Origin: Chrysomallon squamiferum
Lineage: Eukaryota; Mollusca; Gastropoda; Neomphalida; Peltospiridae
DNA: 64,000 nt
Direction: 5' to 3'
NCBI GenBank assembly: GCA_012295275.1
Contig: CM022665.1
Coordinates: 23,086,002-23,150,001 of the forward strand
A model generated the notes under the pieces. That model had not been told where the DNA came from. It did no database searches and saw only the letters and a program-made list of their open reading frames with translations. Numbering within the stretch: position 1 is the first letter of the stretch; each line of letters begins with the position of its first letter. Of the stretch, positions 37,626 to 49,079 are shown in pieces. The translations under genes were made by a program, and so were the position numbers.

Positions 37626-37862
37626 TACAATCATTTATATCTCGTATAATTTATTTTAAGAACTTATATTTTTTAGTTTTATCGGCTTTGATTACAAAAT
37701 TAATTTGTCTTACAATAATGAAATTGTGTAGTGTAAAAATATTGTTTGCATAAAAAAATATTATATACACACTTGAAATGCATAAAACAAATTTTAAATT
37801 TAAATTATAAAATTAACCTTTCGGAACTAATAACAGCAATCACAACAAAAAAGAAAATAATG

Positions 37863-37863
<1 letters not shown>

Positions 37864-37929
<66 letters not shown>

Positions 37930-37934
37930 TAATA
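37864..37934 (+). repeat. (AAT)21 microsatellite (intronic)
   Basis: Near-perfect AAT units with one GAT near the end. Confidence 0.95.
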
Positions 37935-38264
37935 AATGTGTGTAAGTTTAAACTTATTTTTAAAAATTACAATATTATTAATATTTAAGGAATAAACCTA
38001 TAACCATTGGTAATTAAATAGAATTGAAATATAAATACTTATAAAATTATTCACTTTTAAATGTTATACTTACTGATAGTAATTTAGTTAAATAATTTAT
38101 TCAAAAATAATATATATATATTCAGCTAATAGTAAGAAAACCAAAGTGATATATTAAAAGCATGACCATCAAACATATGAAAACAAAATTTAACAGAAGA
38201 AAAACAAAGAAAACAAGCATCGAACACGTGCACCGGCGCACACTCACACAACAACACACAAACA

Positions 38265-38266
<2 letters not shown>

Positions 38267-38304
<38 letters not shown>
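38267..38304 (+). repeat. (CA)18 microsatellite (intronic)
   Basis: Perfect CA preceded by imperfect ACACA units. Confidence 0.95.
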
Positions 38305-38305
<1 letters not shown>

Positions 38306-38689
38306 AATGATAATAATAATTTAAATAAATTAAATTAAATTAAAACCAAAATGAAATAAAAAGAGATAGAGGTAAATAAATAAATGAGTATATATATATA
38401 TTAAATGAAATAAGAACAGGAAGGAAAATGAGAATAAAAATATAAAAACTCATTATTATTATTATTATTATAAATAAATAAATAAATAAATAAATAAATA
38501 TAAACATGACAAAAGGAAAGTAGAAAAAAAAATAGTAATAATAATTATAGCAGTAACAAAAACCAAATAAAATATAATAAAACTGAATTAAAAATTCAAA
38601 ACAAAAGACAATATGACAAAAACAACAACAAAGAATATTAAAATTAACATTAATAACTTGTGAATATTAAAATTTCCTGTTTTTGTAGC

Positions 38690-39480
38690 ATCTCTCTTTG
38701 GTTATAAAACATAAAAACCGTTCCATATGTTCAATCGATAAAAGCTATGATATCTTCCAACTACACGCTTTATCTGTTTTTACACTTTTTAAAAGCCGAG
38801 TGTGGTATTTCGTGTGTCTGTGTCTACATCAACACACTCCGGTTTGGATCTCCCAGGCAGAAGGCGCCACCGCTTGAAAGGGAAAACAAGGGCTTCCACG
38901 AATTATCTTGTAATCGAAGTTATTTTATCGTTTATTGGCAATCTGTGATCTATTTGTCTGCCTCAAGTGCTGACTGCGATCTTGTGCGATAGGACATAAC
39001 TCGGCTTTTTAGCTCCTACCCCGAGATGAAAGCAATGTTAGCGGAATCCATTTCCACCATTTTTTTTTTTTTTTTTTAAACTGACCGCAATCAGCGCAAA
39101 CATCCAAGCAACATGACAAAAGGGATAGATTTCGCTTGCCCGAGACCCGTATATTTGTGAAAATAAAAATTAAAGTAATAAAAGGGTTTGAGGGCCTGAC
39201 TGGGATGAATAGAGGATAACGAAGCAGATCTCGAAATCCACTCGTTTCCCCATCGAGTCTCGCCTGCGAGTGATCTGTGTTTGGTTAGTGCGGTTCAAGC
39301 ATGGGGACATTTGAACACAATGTTAAGAGTAGTGTGCGAGAGAAAGGCCTTGTTATACCAACTCCAGAAAGGACACGACGACTGTCTGCAAGCACTACAG
39401 AAGAATAGGTAGTTTATAGTGTTTTTAAATTTAGACGTCTAAATATAGCAATTGGGATTTTCTCAAAAGTGTCCCGTCTG
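38690..39480. other. intronic repeat-poor island
   Basis: Two GC-richer halves (38740-39050 and 39080-39420) separated by a T run. No splice-bounded frame. Candidate intronic control DNA. Confidence 0.3.
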
Positions 39481-39568
39481 AAACAAATAGATTTACTCTG
39501 TGCTGATATTTTATCTGCGTTTATGACAAGGCCAAATAAAGTTATGAATGAATAGATACTACTAAACT

Positions 39569-39613
39569 AAAATTAAAATCAAAATCAAAATCAAAATCAA
39601 AATTAAAATTAAA
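39569..39613 (+). repeat. (AAAATY)7 hexanucleotide tract (intronic)
   Basis: Units alternate AAAATC and AAAATT. Confidence 0.9.
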
Positions 39614-39862
39614 AGAAGGAATAAAAGTAAATTAAACTTTTCTGAATTAATTAGTTTCTCTTTCTTTACTTGTATATTTGTTTAATATCACCATTCTCTG
39701 ATAGGAAATCGAATTAAAATTATGATAATTATATTTAAAATCAATTAATATTTGCTTGTGTTTACGAATATTTCCTGCGGCTATGGTATTATTGGCGAAT
39801 ATGAAGAAGAACAAGTGGAAATGATTTTGTATACACTGATTGACAATGATCATATAAATTAG

Positions 39863-39902
39863 AAAAAAAAAAAAAAAAAAAAAAAAAAGAAGAAGAAGAA
39901 GA
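39863..39902 (+). repeat. poly(A)26 plus (AGA)n (intronic)
   Basis: A run to 39888, then four AGA units. Confidence 0.9.
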
Positions 39903-40223
39903 ATACACAAAATACTTATATATTATTTATTAAACTTTTTCACATAAGCTGTGGATGAAACAAATATGTCATCATCTTGTAAGCTTTCCTTTCCGCACTA
40001 ACACAACAAATTAATTAAATAGCAGTATCAAGGGAAATTAATAGCATAATGCATCTCTGGAAAAAAAAGAAAAAAAAAAGAAAATTAAGTGAATTTTAGA
40101 AATAATTATAGCTAACATATAAAATAATTTTACAGGAAATAACATACGACCAACCCAAAAGTAACAAAACAAAACAAAAAACAACAACAAAAAAACAAAC
40201 CCCTCAAAAACAACAACAACAAC

Positions 40224-40233
40224 AATATAATAA

Positions 40234-40276
<43 letters not shown>

Positions 40277-40390
40277 CAAAATAAAATAAAATTAAAAATC
40301 CTAACAAACACATTGCTACTTCTTCACAACTACCAGTGCTACTACTACTACATACACACATTGATATACATACATTCATACATTCATACA

Positions 40391-40421
<31 letters not shown>
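40224..40421 (+). repeat. (AAAT)n and (ATAC)n microsatellites (intronic)
   Basis: AAAT 40231-40275 and CATA 40384-40421; open frames across them are artefacts. Confidence 0.9.
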
Positions 40422-40424
<3 letters not shown>

Positions 40425-41199
40425 CATACAAAAAATACATGATTGTTTTAATTTCCTTCCATACATTTATCTCCTCAATTAAATGTAACACAACCATTAC
40501 TACAATTACCATACAGTTTTCAAGTTTAATTATAGTTTCGTTTGAGTCATAACATTTTTTTTTTTTTCCCGTTTTTATTTTATTTTTTCTGTTTTAATAT
40601 CGATATGAGAACTTTTTGACACAAAGAGAATTTTGAAATGTTTCCATCGATTTTATCTGTTGTTGGCCTTGATACTAAATGGAGACAGTTTAATATTTGG
40701 TTACTCCAGTCTGAACGAAGACAACCTGCTGTTATGAAAATGTTTCGAAAAAAATCAAAGAAAAAAAAGAAAAAGAAAAAACAAACAAAGAGCCAAAAAC
40801 GGAAGAAAAAAAAAATACAAAAACGAACGAAAATAAATAGAAAAAGTAAACTAATCGTATGATATTGCTACTTATTATTATTATTATTATTTTTTATTTA
40901 TTTATTTATTTTTTTATTTTTTCACAGTTTAATATATTTTAGGTTTACTCGTTTTCTTTGTTGTTTTTTTGTTTTCGGTATTGAAATACAGATGTAAAAT
41001 AAAATAATACCACCCAAAAATGTATAGTTCCCCCCCAAAAAAAATAAAGGAATAAAGTAAATAAACAAACAAAAAATAATAAGAAGAAATAAAATAAAAT
41101 AAATAAATAAATAAATTTGAGATAACCCAATTATCACTATCAATATCATAATGATTAAAACAATATCCATCGTCAACATAATCTTAAAAATTACTACTA

Positions 41200-41256
41200 C
41201 TATTACTACATATACTACTACTACTATTACTATTATTATTATCATCATCATCATCG

Positions 41257-41303
<47 letters not shown>

Positions 41304-41352
41304 GTTATTGTTATTGTTATTATTATTATTATTATCATCATTATTATTATTA
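41200..41352 (+). repeat. long ATT/ATC/GTT/ACT trinucleotide tract (intronic)
   Basis: Mixed ACT, ATT, ATC and GTT blocks; translates as poly-Ile on both strands. Confidence 0.9.
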
Positions 41353-41810
41353 ACGACAGATACAACTGAATTTTTTCGTTGTTATTCTTAAATAAATATA
41401 AATAAAAAAGTAATAAAAACTAAAATATTGTTTTTAAAAATTAAAATAATATAACAACAATATAAAACAAACAAATAATATTTGTATTTTGTAATAAAAA
41501 TAAAAATATAATAAATTTTAAATTCAGTTAAACAATAAAGCCTAAACTAAATATGCAAAGCAAATAAAAATAATCTGAAAACAAGTAAGAAGAAACTGTT
41601 TGGGAAGTACAGAAGAAATATAAAAAATAAATCTACATATAATTAGTTATGAAAAACAATGAACGAACCAATGAACTGCTATTTGTTTTCAAATTTAGTG
41701 ATGAATTTGTTCATATATTTAGCATTTCATAAACTACTTTAAATGAAGCAAAACCAAACTGATAAATTATAAATATATATATATATATATATTTCTTCTG
41801 CATCTGTGTG

Positions 41811-41820
<10 letters not shown>

Positions 41821-41872
<52 letters not shown>
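41821..41872 (+). repeat. (GA)26 microsatellite (intronic)
   Basis: Perfect GA, preceded by (TA)n tracts at 41773 and 41813. Confidence 0.95.
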
Positions 41873-41877
<5 letters not shown>

Positions 41878-42247
41878 TAATTTTTTAATAACTTTTTAAT
41901 ACTTTTTTTTATATAAATATTTTCTTTTTTGTGTGTTGTTTATGTAATAATTAATTTATTTATTTGTTCATTTTATCATATACTGATAGACGTGGCTGTT
42001 GTTTCGTATAATTTCTTTGTTTTGTATCTTTTCGTTTTTATCATTATTTAAATTTTCAAAGATTAATAATGTTATTTTTAAAACTTTCATATTGAGAATT
42101 ATCACACCATAATTATATACTTATTTACTCTTAAAAAAAATGTTAAAACTTATGTGTATCCATACGTTTATTTTTTAATTCTTTTTAAAATATTATATTC
42201 GTAACCTACATTAAAACTGTAAAGAAATAAAAGAAACAAACATTAAA

Positions 42248-42273
42248 AATATAAAATAAAATAAAATAAATAA

Positions 42274-42304
<31 letters not shown>

Positions 42305-42370
42305 ACAAATAAAATAAAATAAAATAAAATAAGATAGATAGATAGATAGATAGATAGATATATAGATATA
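42248..42370 (+). repeat. (AAAAT)n(AAAT)n(GATA)n cluster (intronic)
   Basis: Pentamer, tetramer and GATA blocks run together, then degrade to TATAGA. Confidence 0.9.
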
Positions 42371-42473
42371 TAGATATATAGATGGATAGACAGGTAGATA
42401 GATTGATTATCGAATGTATCAAAGTATGAATAAATAAAATAAAATATTATAAATTAAAAACAATTCTTATGCA

Positions 42474-42504
<31 letters not shown>

Positions 42505-42593
42505 GATTGTTATAATTATTATTTTACTTTAAAAGTACCTATTTTAAATCTGAATAAAAGAAGAAGTAAAAATACAACAACAAGATCATCAGT

Positions 42594-42626
42594 AACAACA
42601 ACAACAACAATAATAATAGTAGTAGA

Positions 42627-42680
<54 letters not shown>
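42594..42680 (+). repeat. compound (CAA)n(AAT)n microsatellite (intronic)
   Basis: CAA units, short AGT block, then about 18 AAT units. Confidence 0.95.
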
Positions 42681-42681
<1 letters not shown>

Positions 42682-43239
42682 TTAATATCAATAATAACTG
42701 ATATTTAACTGATACACTAACAAGATTCTTACTGTGAATATTTAAAAAGACTAAACGTATCCTCAAGATGGATGTATCAAATTGACTAAATACTGCTATG
42801 AATGACTACCTGATTTTTCAGAAACTTTATATACTGACTATATTCTGATACTCTGCTGTTTCCATTGAATAACAACAACAACAAAAAAAAAAAAATATAT
42901 ATATATAAATAAAAAAAATAAAAAAAATAGCAGATTATATTTCAGTTCAGTTAGACTTTGTTGAAATGTTGGTTTAACATTCGTGTTCAAGTTATTTATA
43001 ATTCATGGCCTTGTTCCGTCTGCTTGCTACTCAACAAAAGAAACTGCATAAAGAAAAGCTAATCTTCAGAATGAAACATTTGTTTCATATGCGCTTCGGT
43101 GTGGTCGCATTTCAACGCCTGTATACCGATATGAACTCAAAAATCAATTAATTTCTATTAAAGTTTTTGTTGCACTTGCATAATATAAAATACATAATTA
43201 ATTATTTTGTAGCAAAATATTATACTTCTTTTATATGTA

Positions 43240-43256
43240 CGTATGTATGTGTATGT

Positions 43257-43313
<57 letters not shown>

Positions 43314-43399
43314 ATATATGCGTATGTGTATGTATGTATATCTATAGGTATATATATATATAAATATATGAATATGTCTGTACATACCCATACACTATA

Positions 43400-43441
<42 letters not shown>

Positions 43442-43460
43442 CATACATACATACATACAT
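43240..43460 (+). repeat. (TG)n(TA)n and (TG)n(ATAC)n microsatellites (intronic)
   Basis: TG 43262-43291 into TA 43292-43313; TG 43402-43436 into CATA to 43460. Confidence 0.95.
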
Positions 43461-43614
43461 AGTTGGATACATACAAACATACACATACATTCATGCACTA
43501 ATACAAATACTTATGTAGAAACAGACCCAGATATTTACTTAATTATAATTATGTTCTAATATAAATTATGTAGGAGTGTGTGGGCATGTACAATTTATGA
43601 AAGCAGCGAGAAAA

Positions 43615-43616
<2 letters not shown>

Positions 43617-43649
<33 letters not shown>
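43617..43649. repeat. (TA)16 microsatellite (intronic)
   Basis: Perfect TA dinucleotides. Confidence 0.95.
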
Positions 43650-43651
<2 letters not shown>

Positions 43652-43869
43652 ATACCTGTTTCACTCATCTGTTCGTAGGAAAAATAAAACCTGTTTATAG
43701 ATTTTTATAAATTTTAGACGACTCTATGGATTTTTGTAATCAAGGTATGAGTTGAGCATTGATTGAGGAAAAAAGAAAAGAAAAAAAATTTAAGAATGCG
43801 ATTACTTCATTTATACTATAGTGTGCACTTTTGTGTTAAGCTAATACAAACATTTTCTGATGTTTTCGT

Positions 43870-44250
43870 TTACACAATTGATTAAGTTTAAAAAGAGATA
43901 CATCGCCGTAGAACAACAGATGGAAATATATCCACACGAACGTGATGTTTGCATTGACAAGCTCGGCGAAAGATACCCTCATCATTGCCAGCGATTGCTT
44001 TTAATCGACCGACCAAGCCGTTAGACAAGCGCTTTGTTATGACTGGTTTTCGCGGCTCGTAATTCGCCATGTCTTCAGTTATGACGCATCGGCCAGAAAG
44101 AACAAACATCATTGTGTCACTGCTATTAGAGTTCTTGCCCTTGTCCGCCATTTTCTCGTCTTTGCAACAATTGAATTTAACAACAATACTAAATTAATGG
44201 ATTCCCCGTACCGAGTCAAGGGGAGTCGGGCTTTTGAATGTAGTTCTCTT
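43870..44250. other. intronic repeat-poor island with antisense open frame
   Basis: GC-richer block 420-800 bp before exon 2. The minus strand has an 87-codon frame (44151 to 43888) starting in a strong context (AAAATGGCGGAC), beginning MADKGKNSNSSDTMMFVLSG. It resembles no family I know. It could be a conserved non-coding element, an antisense transcript or chance. Confidence 0.3.
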
Positions 44251-44632
44251 TTAAATATTGAAGTGAATTTAAGGACCACGTCAAAAGGTTAATCGTTTTT
44301 GTTTCAAAAGTAAACTGTTTCCCTGAAAGGTTTACGATGATTTGATAAAATAAAAAATGAATCATTAGAACGGTGTTTTGAAGTTAACTCCTGTATTTTT
44401 TCTTTCCTTTTCTTTTTTCTTCTTTTTTTTTTTTTTTCGTTATTTTTTAAAAATATAATGAAAAATGTTTTAAAATTTACTTAGTCAATTTGTATTTTAA
44501 TATTATTTATTCATGTATGATAAACGTATTAGTCCATTTAAAGTTTGTATAATTTTTTTATATAAAATGTAAATTAATTTTTTTTTTATTTTCGTATAAC
44601 TATATAGATTTTTAAATTTTAATTTTATAATT

Positions 44633-44659
44633 TTTATTTATTTATTTATTTATTTATTT
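44633..44659 (+). repeat. (TTTA)n at the SIX3/6 splice acceptor
   Basis: About seven TTTA units occupy the place of the polypyrimidine tract, ending seven bases before the intron end. Confidence 0.9.
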
Positions 44660-44666
44660 TTTGTAG

Positions 44667-44883
44667 ACTGCAGCAACGACAACACGAACGACTACATAAA
44701 GCTTCGACGTCAGACATGAATACTTCTCACGGAGACATGCAGTCATCATCTTCAGCTGGAACAAGTATGCAACATTTAGACGACACCGACGACGATGATG
44801 ATGACATGTTCGACTCGCGTAGTGACACAAGCACGCCCTCAACCAGCGTAGAAAACCACGATACTGAACCCCATACTTCGTGA
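44667..44883 (+). CDS. six3/6: SIX3/SIX6 homeobox transcription factor, exon 2 (C-terminal tail)
   Basis: The exon begins after a TTTTTTGTAG acceptor. Its first base completes the split AG|A codon for Arg205, giving ...AATKNR then LQQRQHERLH, which aligns with the usual SIX3/6 sequence just past the homeodomain (KNRLQ). Seventy-one further residues follow before TGA at 44881-44883. The tail is rich in Ser/Thr and has an acidic cluster (LDDTDDDDDDMFD, about residues 242-254). It lacks the conserved C-terminal end known from vertebrate SIX3/SIX6. The total of 276 aa lies between human SIX6 (246) and SIX3 (332). Phase match, acceptor and sequence continuity make the joining firm; the tail's function is unknown. 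Confidence 0.93.
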
Positions 44884-45190
44884 TAAAATTGTTGATCTCG
44901 TTAAAGAAATCTTTTCTAATTGTGTGACGTCATTTTGTAATCGTTCGCGGCATGTTGTGTTTATTATTATTTTAGTTTTTTTTCACAACCACGATGAGCT
45001 AAACGAAAAAATAAATATAAATCATACAAAAGAAAAGGTGCAAATAAATTGTAGTTCTGCAACAGAACAAAATGTAAAATATTGCTTCCTTGATGGAAGC
45101 ACTGATAATGTAGAATATAGTAAGCCCACAGAAAGGCTTATTATATGCTTTTGTCTTGTGGCAATAAAACTCTGACTTTACAGAACTCAC
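44884..45190 (+). other. SIX3/6 3' untranslated region
   Basis: The sequence between the SIX3/6 stop and the AATAAA at 45163 is about 280-300 nt of moderately AT-rich DNA. A weaker, earlier AATAAA lies at 45010-45015. An 83-codon open frame inside it shows no protein-like features. Confidence 0.65.
45163..45168 (+). terminator. polyadenylation signal of SIX3/6
   Basis: AATAAA 280 nt after the stop codon. Cleavage would fall about 15-25 nt on, followed by a T/GT-rich stretch around 45200-45230 (ttgatttttgttcgttgta) that fits a downstream element. Confidence 0.6.
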
Positions 45191-45194
45191 TTTT

Positions 45195-46265
45195 ACATCG
45201 TCTGCTTTGATTTTTGTTCGTTGTATCCGTCAGTTTTGAGATTTGCATGTTTCTGTGGTAATTATTTTGTGGACATCAGTTACTAATTCTTGAAATTGGC
45301 TGATATAGATTGCTACGTGTCCTCACAGGTAGTATACATAGACAGAATGACACACTGAAACACATGTATATGTCTTTTTTGTTTAAAGCGGTTAGATCAA
45401 AATCTATAACTGTTCAAATGACTAAGTAATAGAACCTGGTGAAACCAGAGTGGACTAATTTATGTAGTAGTATCAGCTAAACTGGTACCTGAAAATGTGT
45501 TGCGCTGTGCTAATATAACATTATCGCCGAGTTTGAAGAAATGGACGAAAACCAGTCCAGTTCGTGCGGTGCACCAAACTGCACCAAGATAAACTCAGAA
45601 TAAAAAAACACTTTTGTTCTCATGGTACTGAATGTTCAGACATCGGCGAGATTTTATCTTTGTTATTAAAATATTGCTCTATTTAATTTATCAAGTGTTT
45701 GACTTTTCTTTTGAATGCAGTTGATTGTATAAATAATTCAGTTCTTTAATTTGCTTTTTTTGAAACGGATTGAAATTAATGTATGTTAATGGTAACCACA
45801 ACACCACATCACATTTTAATATTAATGTTGTCGGGTATATTTTTACATTTTCTTATACAATTTTTATATGTAAGAAAAAACTCGCTGCCCGCCGAACTAT
45901 TCGCTACGGTTATCGATCAGAAGCAACGAACCTTTTTATATAAACCTTCCAGTGGCCTATAGCAAACCAATCGTGGGACACTGAGTCTGATGAAGTCGAT
46001 TAGGCGCAGTGAGTATGGCTGATCGTGCGACTTCTCATGTCTAAAGTGGTTGTCATTTTACTCATTTCATTTTGCTTGTTTCAGTTTGCATAATGACAAG
46101 TTTTGCGAAATCGGGTGTAAATTGCATATATAGGCACCAAAGTAAGCTCAGAAAGAGAAACATATACACTGTACGGATATTCGTGCCTGCACACACATCT
46201 ACATGCAACTTGGGGCACATACTTAAAAGCATTCATGGGCAGAGTACGCACATATGTGTTAAACA
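45195..46265. other. downstream flank with TATA-like element
   Basis: Mostly unique sequence. TTATATAAACC at 45936-45946 plus following bases match 21603-21626. No gene found after it. Confidence 0.35.
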
Positions 46266-46278
46266 AAATAAATACTAA

Positions 46279-46390
46279 TAAAATAAAATAAAATAAAATA
46301 AAATAAAATAAAATAAAATAAAATAAAATAAAATAAAATAAAATAAATAAATTTAAATAAATAAAATATTTAAAAAAAAAAAAAAAAAAA
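46279..46390 (+). repeat. (AAAAT)14 and poly(A)
   Basis: Perfect pentamers to about 46346, AAAT units, then A run 46371-46390. Confidence 0.95.
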
Positions 46391-46399
46391 TTAAAAAGT

Positions 46400-47220
46400 A
46401 GAAAATAAGAATAACAATAATAAGGGCCTCTATCAACATTATTATTATAAATTCTTAACTTTTTTTAATTTTTCATTTTTTAATCACCTGTCAAATGGTC
46501 ACGTCGGGTAAATAATTCTTGTGTATAGAACTGTTTTATATCAATCTCTCCCTGATGGTTTAATTTGTTTTGTTACGTAAATATCGATATTTTCCTCCGT
46601 TACTTAAAAACTGTTCATAATTTTCACCCACCTCGGTTGCAGACTGAAATTGAAATAACTTGTAAATTCCTAACAAATAATTCTGCATATTATGTATTCT
46701 TCAAACTGCGTTCAGAACGGAATAACAAGTGAACACCCTTCTGTTGTCAATTAAAATTTCAAAGAAGACTATTTCGAAATCTTGTACTGCTACAGGGGGC
46801 TTTAACATGAAGCCTTATTCGACAAATTAGTCTGAAAAACGAATACTTGGTATAAAGTAACGCGATCAGTAATCGCATCCAGGATCAGCCGATGGCTTGA
46901 AGAATTCTTCATGTGTGGCCAAAGAAGTGAGAAAAAAACAATGTTAGCTTCTTGATCACTGGAATCTCTCCAAGTCTGCCGAATAATGAATTAAATTTCT
47001 AATACAAGTATTTCTAAACTGTTGTCATTCGCATAGCAATAGAATTAAAATCTATGAAATTTGGTATTCCAGGCATATAGTATTTTTTTGTTTTTTTTAA
47101 TTTTATATTTTTTTTAAACCTAGTAATAGTGGTATTACGTACAAATCTGAATTTAAGCGAAGTAATAATTATTAATACAGTAAATGTAAAACTCTAGAAG
47201 TTTTCGACACGTATGTTTCT
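46400..47220. other. AT-rich intergenic DNA
   Basis: A mildly GC-richer stretch at 46480-46990; no gene or clear motif. Confidence 0.4.
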
Positions 47221-47264
47221 TATTATTGTTATCATTATTATCATCGTCATCATCACCATCATCA

Positions 47265-47301
<37 letters not shown>

Positions 47302-47302
47302 A
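47221..47302 (+). repeat. (ATT)n/(ATC)n microsatellite
   Basis: Mixed ATT and ATC units then about 12 ATT. Confidence 0.9.
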
Positions 47303-47309
47303 TTTAAAT

Positions 47310-48360
47310 TATATATTTAATTAAAATAAATACTTATTGATCAATAAATAAGTATAATTAAAAATATTTTGTAATTACGTTTCCTACACAAATCTAAAAA
47401 TTTCAGCTTCTTTTATCTCGTTTTCCATTACAATCAGCAATTTAATTTATTCATAAAATAAATTTATAAAGGAGATACCAAAGCAATATAATTCTACACA
47501 ACTGCATATTTTAGTATATCATAAACACTATTTTAAGGCGTGCAATCGAACGTGTTTATCATCAGAGATGCGCAAAGTTATGGAAAACACAAATAAAATA
47601 ACAACATAAAACAGCTCATACTTAAATCGTACTACAGCTACATTTTAGGGAGTTTTTATTTTAAAATATTTTAACATCAACCATCTGTTGTCCGTGTCAT
47701 CAAATAAGCATTCTTTAAAAAAAAAAAAAAAAAGAGCTTCTTCTACAAATTAAAAAAGAACATGTTTCATTCTGCTGTTGAAGAAAATAGTGAATGGTTC
47801 ATAGCAAACCTTATTGTACCTTATCATAATTATTATACATTGCCAAACCACCCAACATAATATCACACCATACCGAAACATACACTATTATACCATACCA
47901 CTTAGCACAAGGGTTTCAAACAACTTAATCAAAACCACATGTATAAACGATATCTGTATTAGTGGTATGGCTTTAGTAGCAGTTTTTAATTACATTATTC
48001 TAATATTTCTTGAAAACAAGCCACTAGGAGGTCCACAAAGAGAGCCTTCTGTTGAAATAAGTATCAAGAAACGAGTAAGCAGATCACGCTGGCTAATCCC
48101 ACATAGAAAGATTAACAAATTGCCATGTTCTGCTACACGTGTGCATTGCCACAGTTAAGAACGCATAAACAAACAGCTTGGAGAAAACGCATCGAATTGC
48201 ACGACATATTTTCGTGTATTTTCACGTGTGTTCCTTGAAATCAGATCCTTCCATATGTTCTTCTTGCAAATACGAAGAATGTCTGAGCCCAGCTAAGTTA
48301 GAATTCCCCCCATTGGTAACGTCTTGTGATATGAGTCTTGTGCGTTTATCGTACGCCAAA
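47310..48360. other. AT-rich intergenic DNA
   Basis: Poly(A) near 47717-47733. Frames of 114 and 64 codons at 47814-48372 lack any protein-like signature. Confidence 0.4.
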
Positions 48361-48367
48361 AACAAAA

Positions 48368-48379
48368 AATAAATAAAAT

Positions 48380-48411
<32 letters not shown>

Positions 48412-48525
48412 TCAAATAAAACAAATTAATAATAACAAACAAACAAACAAACAAACAAACAAACAAACAAACAAACAAATAAATAAATAAACAAATAAAT
48501 ATATAAGTAAATAATTAAATAAATA
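48368..48525 (+). repeat. (AAAAT)n/(AAAT)n and (CAAA)11 cluster
   Basis: CAAA perfect at 48435-48479, AAAT on both sides. Confidence 0.95.
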
Positions 48526-48529
48526 AATA

Positions 48530-49075
48530 TTTGCTCTCAGTCTATGTAGATAATAGTAATGAACATAGTGACAAAAACGATTATTAATATTGTTGTTGTT
48601 GTTGTTATCATTATCTTTATAATTATTATTATTTAAAATTGCAGCTAGATTTCAAAAATAATTTCAGTAAAATGTGTCTAATTAGCAAAAACTAACATAT
48701 TTATTTGGTAACATTCCTAATCAGGATGTAAAAATTAATAGAAGATAAACAATTTATCTGTCATTTGCTACAATTCGAGAAATACTTTTGATAGTCTGGT
48801 GGTAAACAAATAATCAAACGAAGAAGAAGAGCAACAACAACAGCAATAAAGTAGGATTTAAAATAAAACAGCAACAAGAAAAACAACAACGAAATAAGTC
48901 ATTAAACAGGAAGTCCCTAATAATTAAAATCCCGTATGAATCTTTGTGTAATAATTTTGCAAACACATTTTAAATTTAGCAGAGACTGCTACTATGAAAA
49001 TTAAAGACGTAGGTATGTTAATGTCGGATACAAAATGCTATGTGATTTTGTCTAACAATAAATACCTAATGTTAT
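48530..49075. other. AT-rich intergenic DNA
   Basis: Short GTT/ATT units near 48591-48635; nothing else. Confidence 0.45.
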
Positions 49076-49079
49076 TTAA

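Larger units (their letters stand above)
35374..44666 (+). other. SIX3/6 intron (9293 bp)
   Basis: GT-AG intron with donor gtgagt at 35374 and acceptor ttttttgtag ending at 44666. It interrupts the gene just after the homeodomain, which is where the single intron of SIX3/SIX6 genes is typically placed. It is packed with microsatellites; an (AAT)n tract starts six bases inside the donor and a (TTTA)n tract runs into the acceptor. Three repeat-poor islands (36890-37270, 38690-39480, 43870-44250) are candidate intronic control elements. Confidence 0.92.

Noticed and set aside
31948-39320. Short shared string CATGGGGACATT at 31948 and 39300
   Set aside because: Similarity does not extend convincingly into the flanks, so a repeat pair was not claimed.
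40038-40466. 142-codon minus-strand frame
   Set aside because: Built from CATA and AAAT repeats plus AT-rich DNA.
40922-41365. 147-codon minus-strand frame rich in Ile
   Set aside because: Direct translation of an ATT/ATC/GTT microsatellite.
44924-45175. 83-codon + frame after the SIX3/6 stop
   Set aside because: Sits in the 3'UTR and looks like chance AT-rich sequence.
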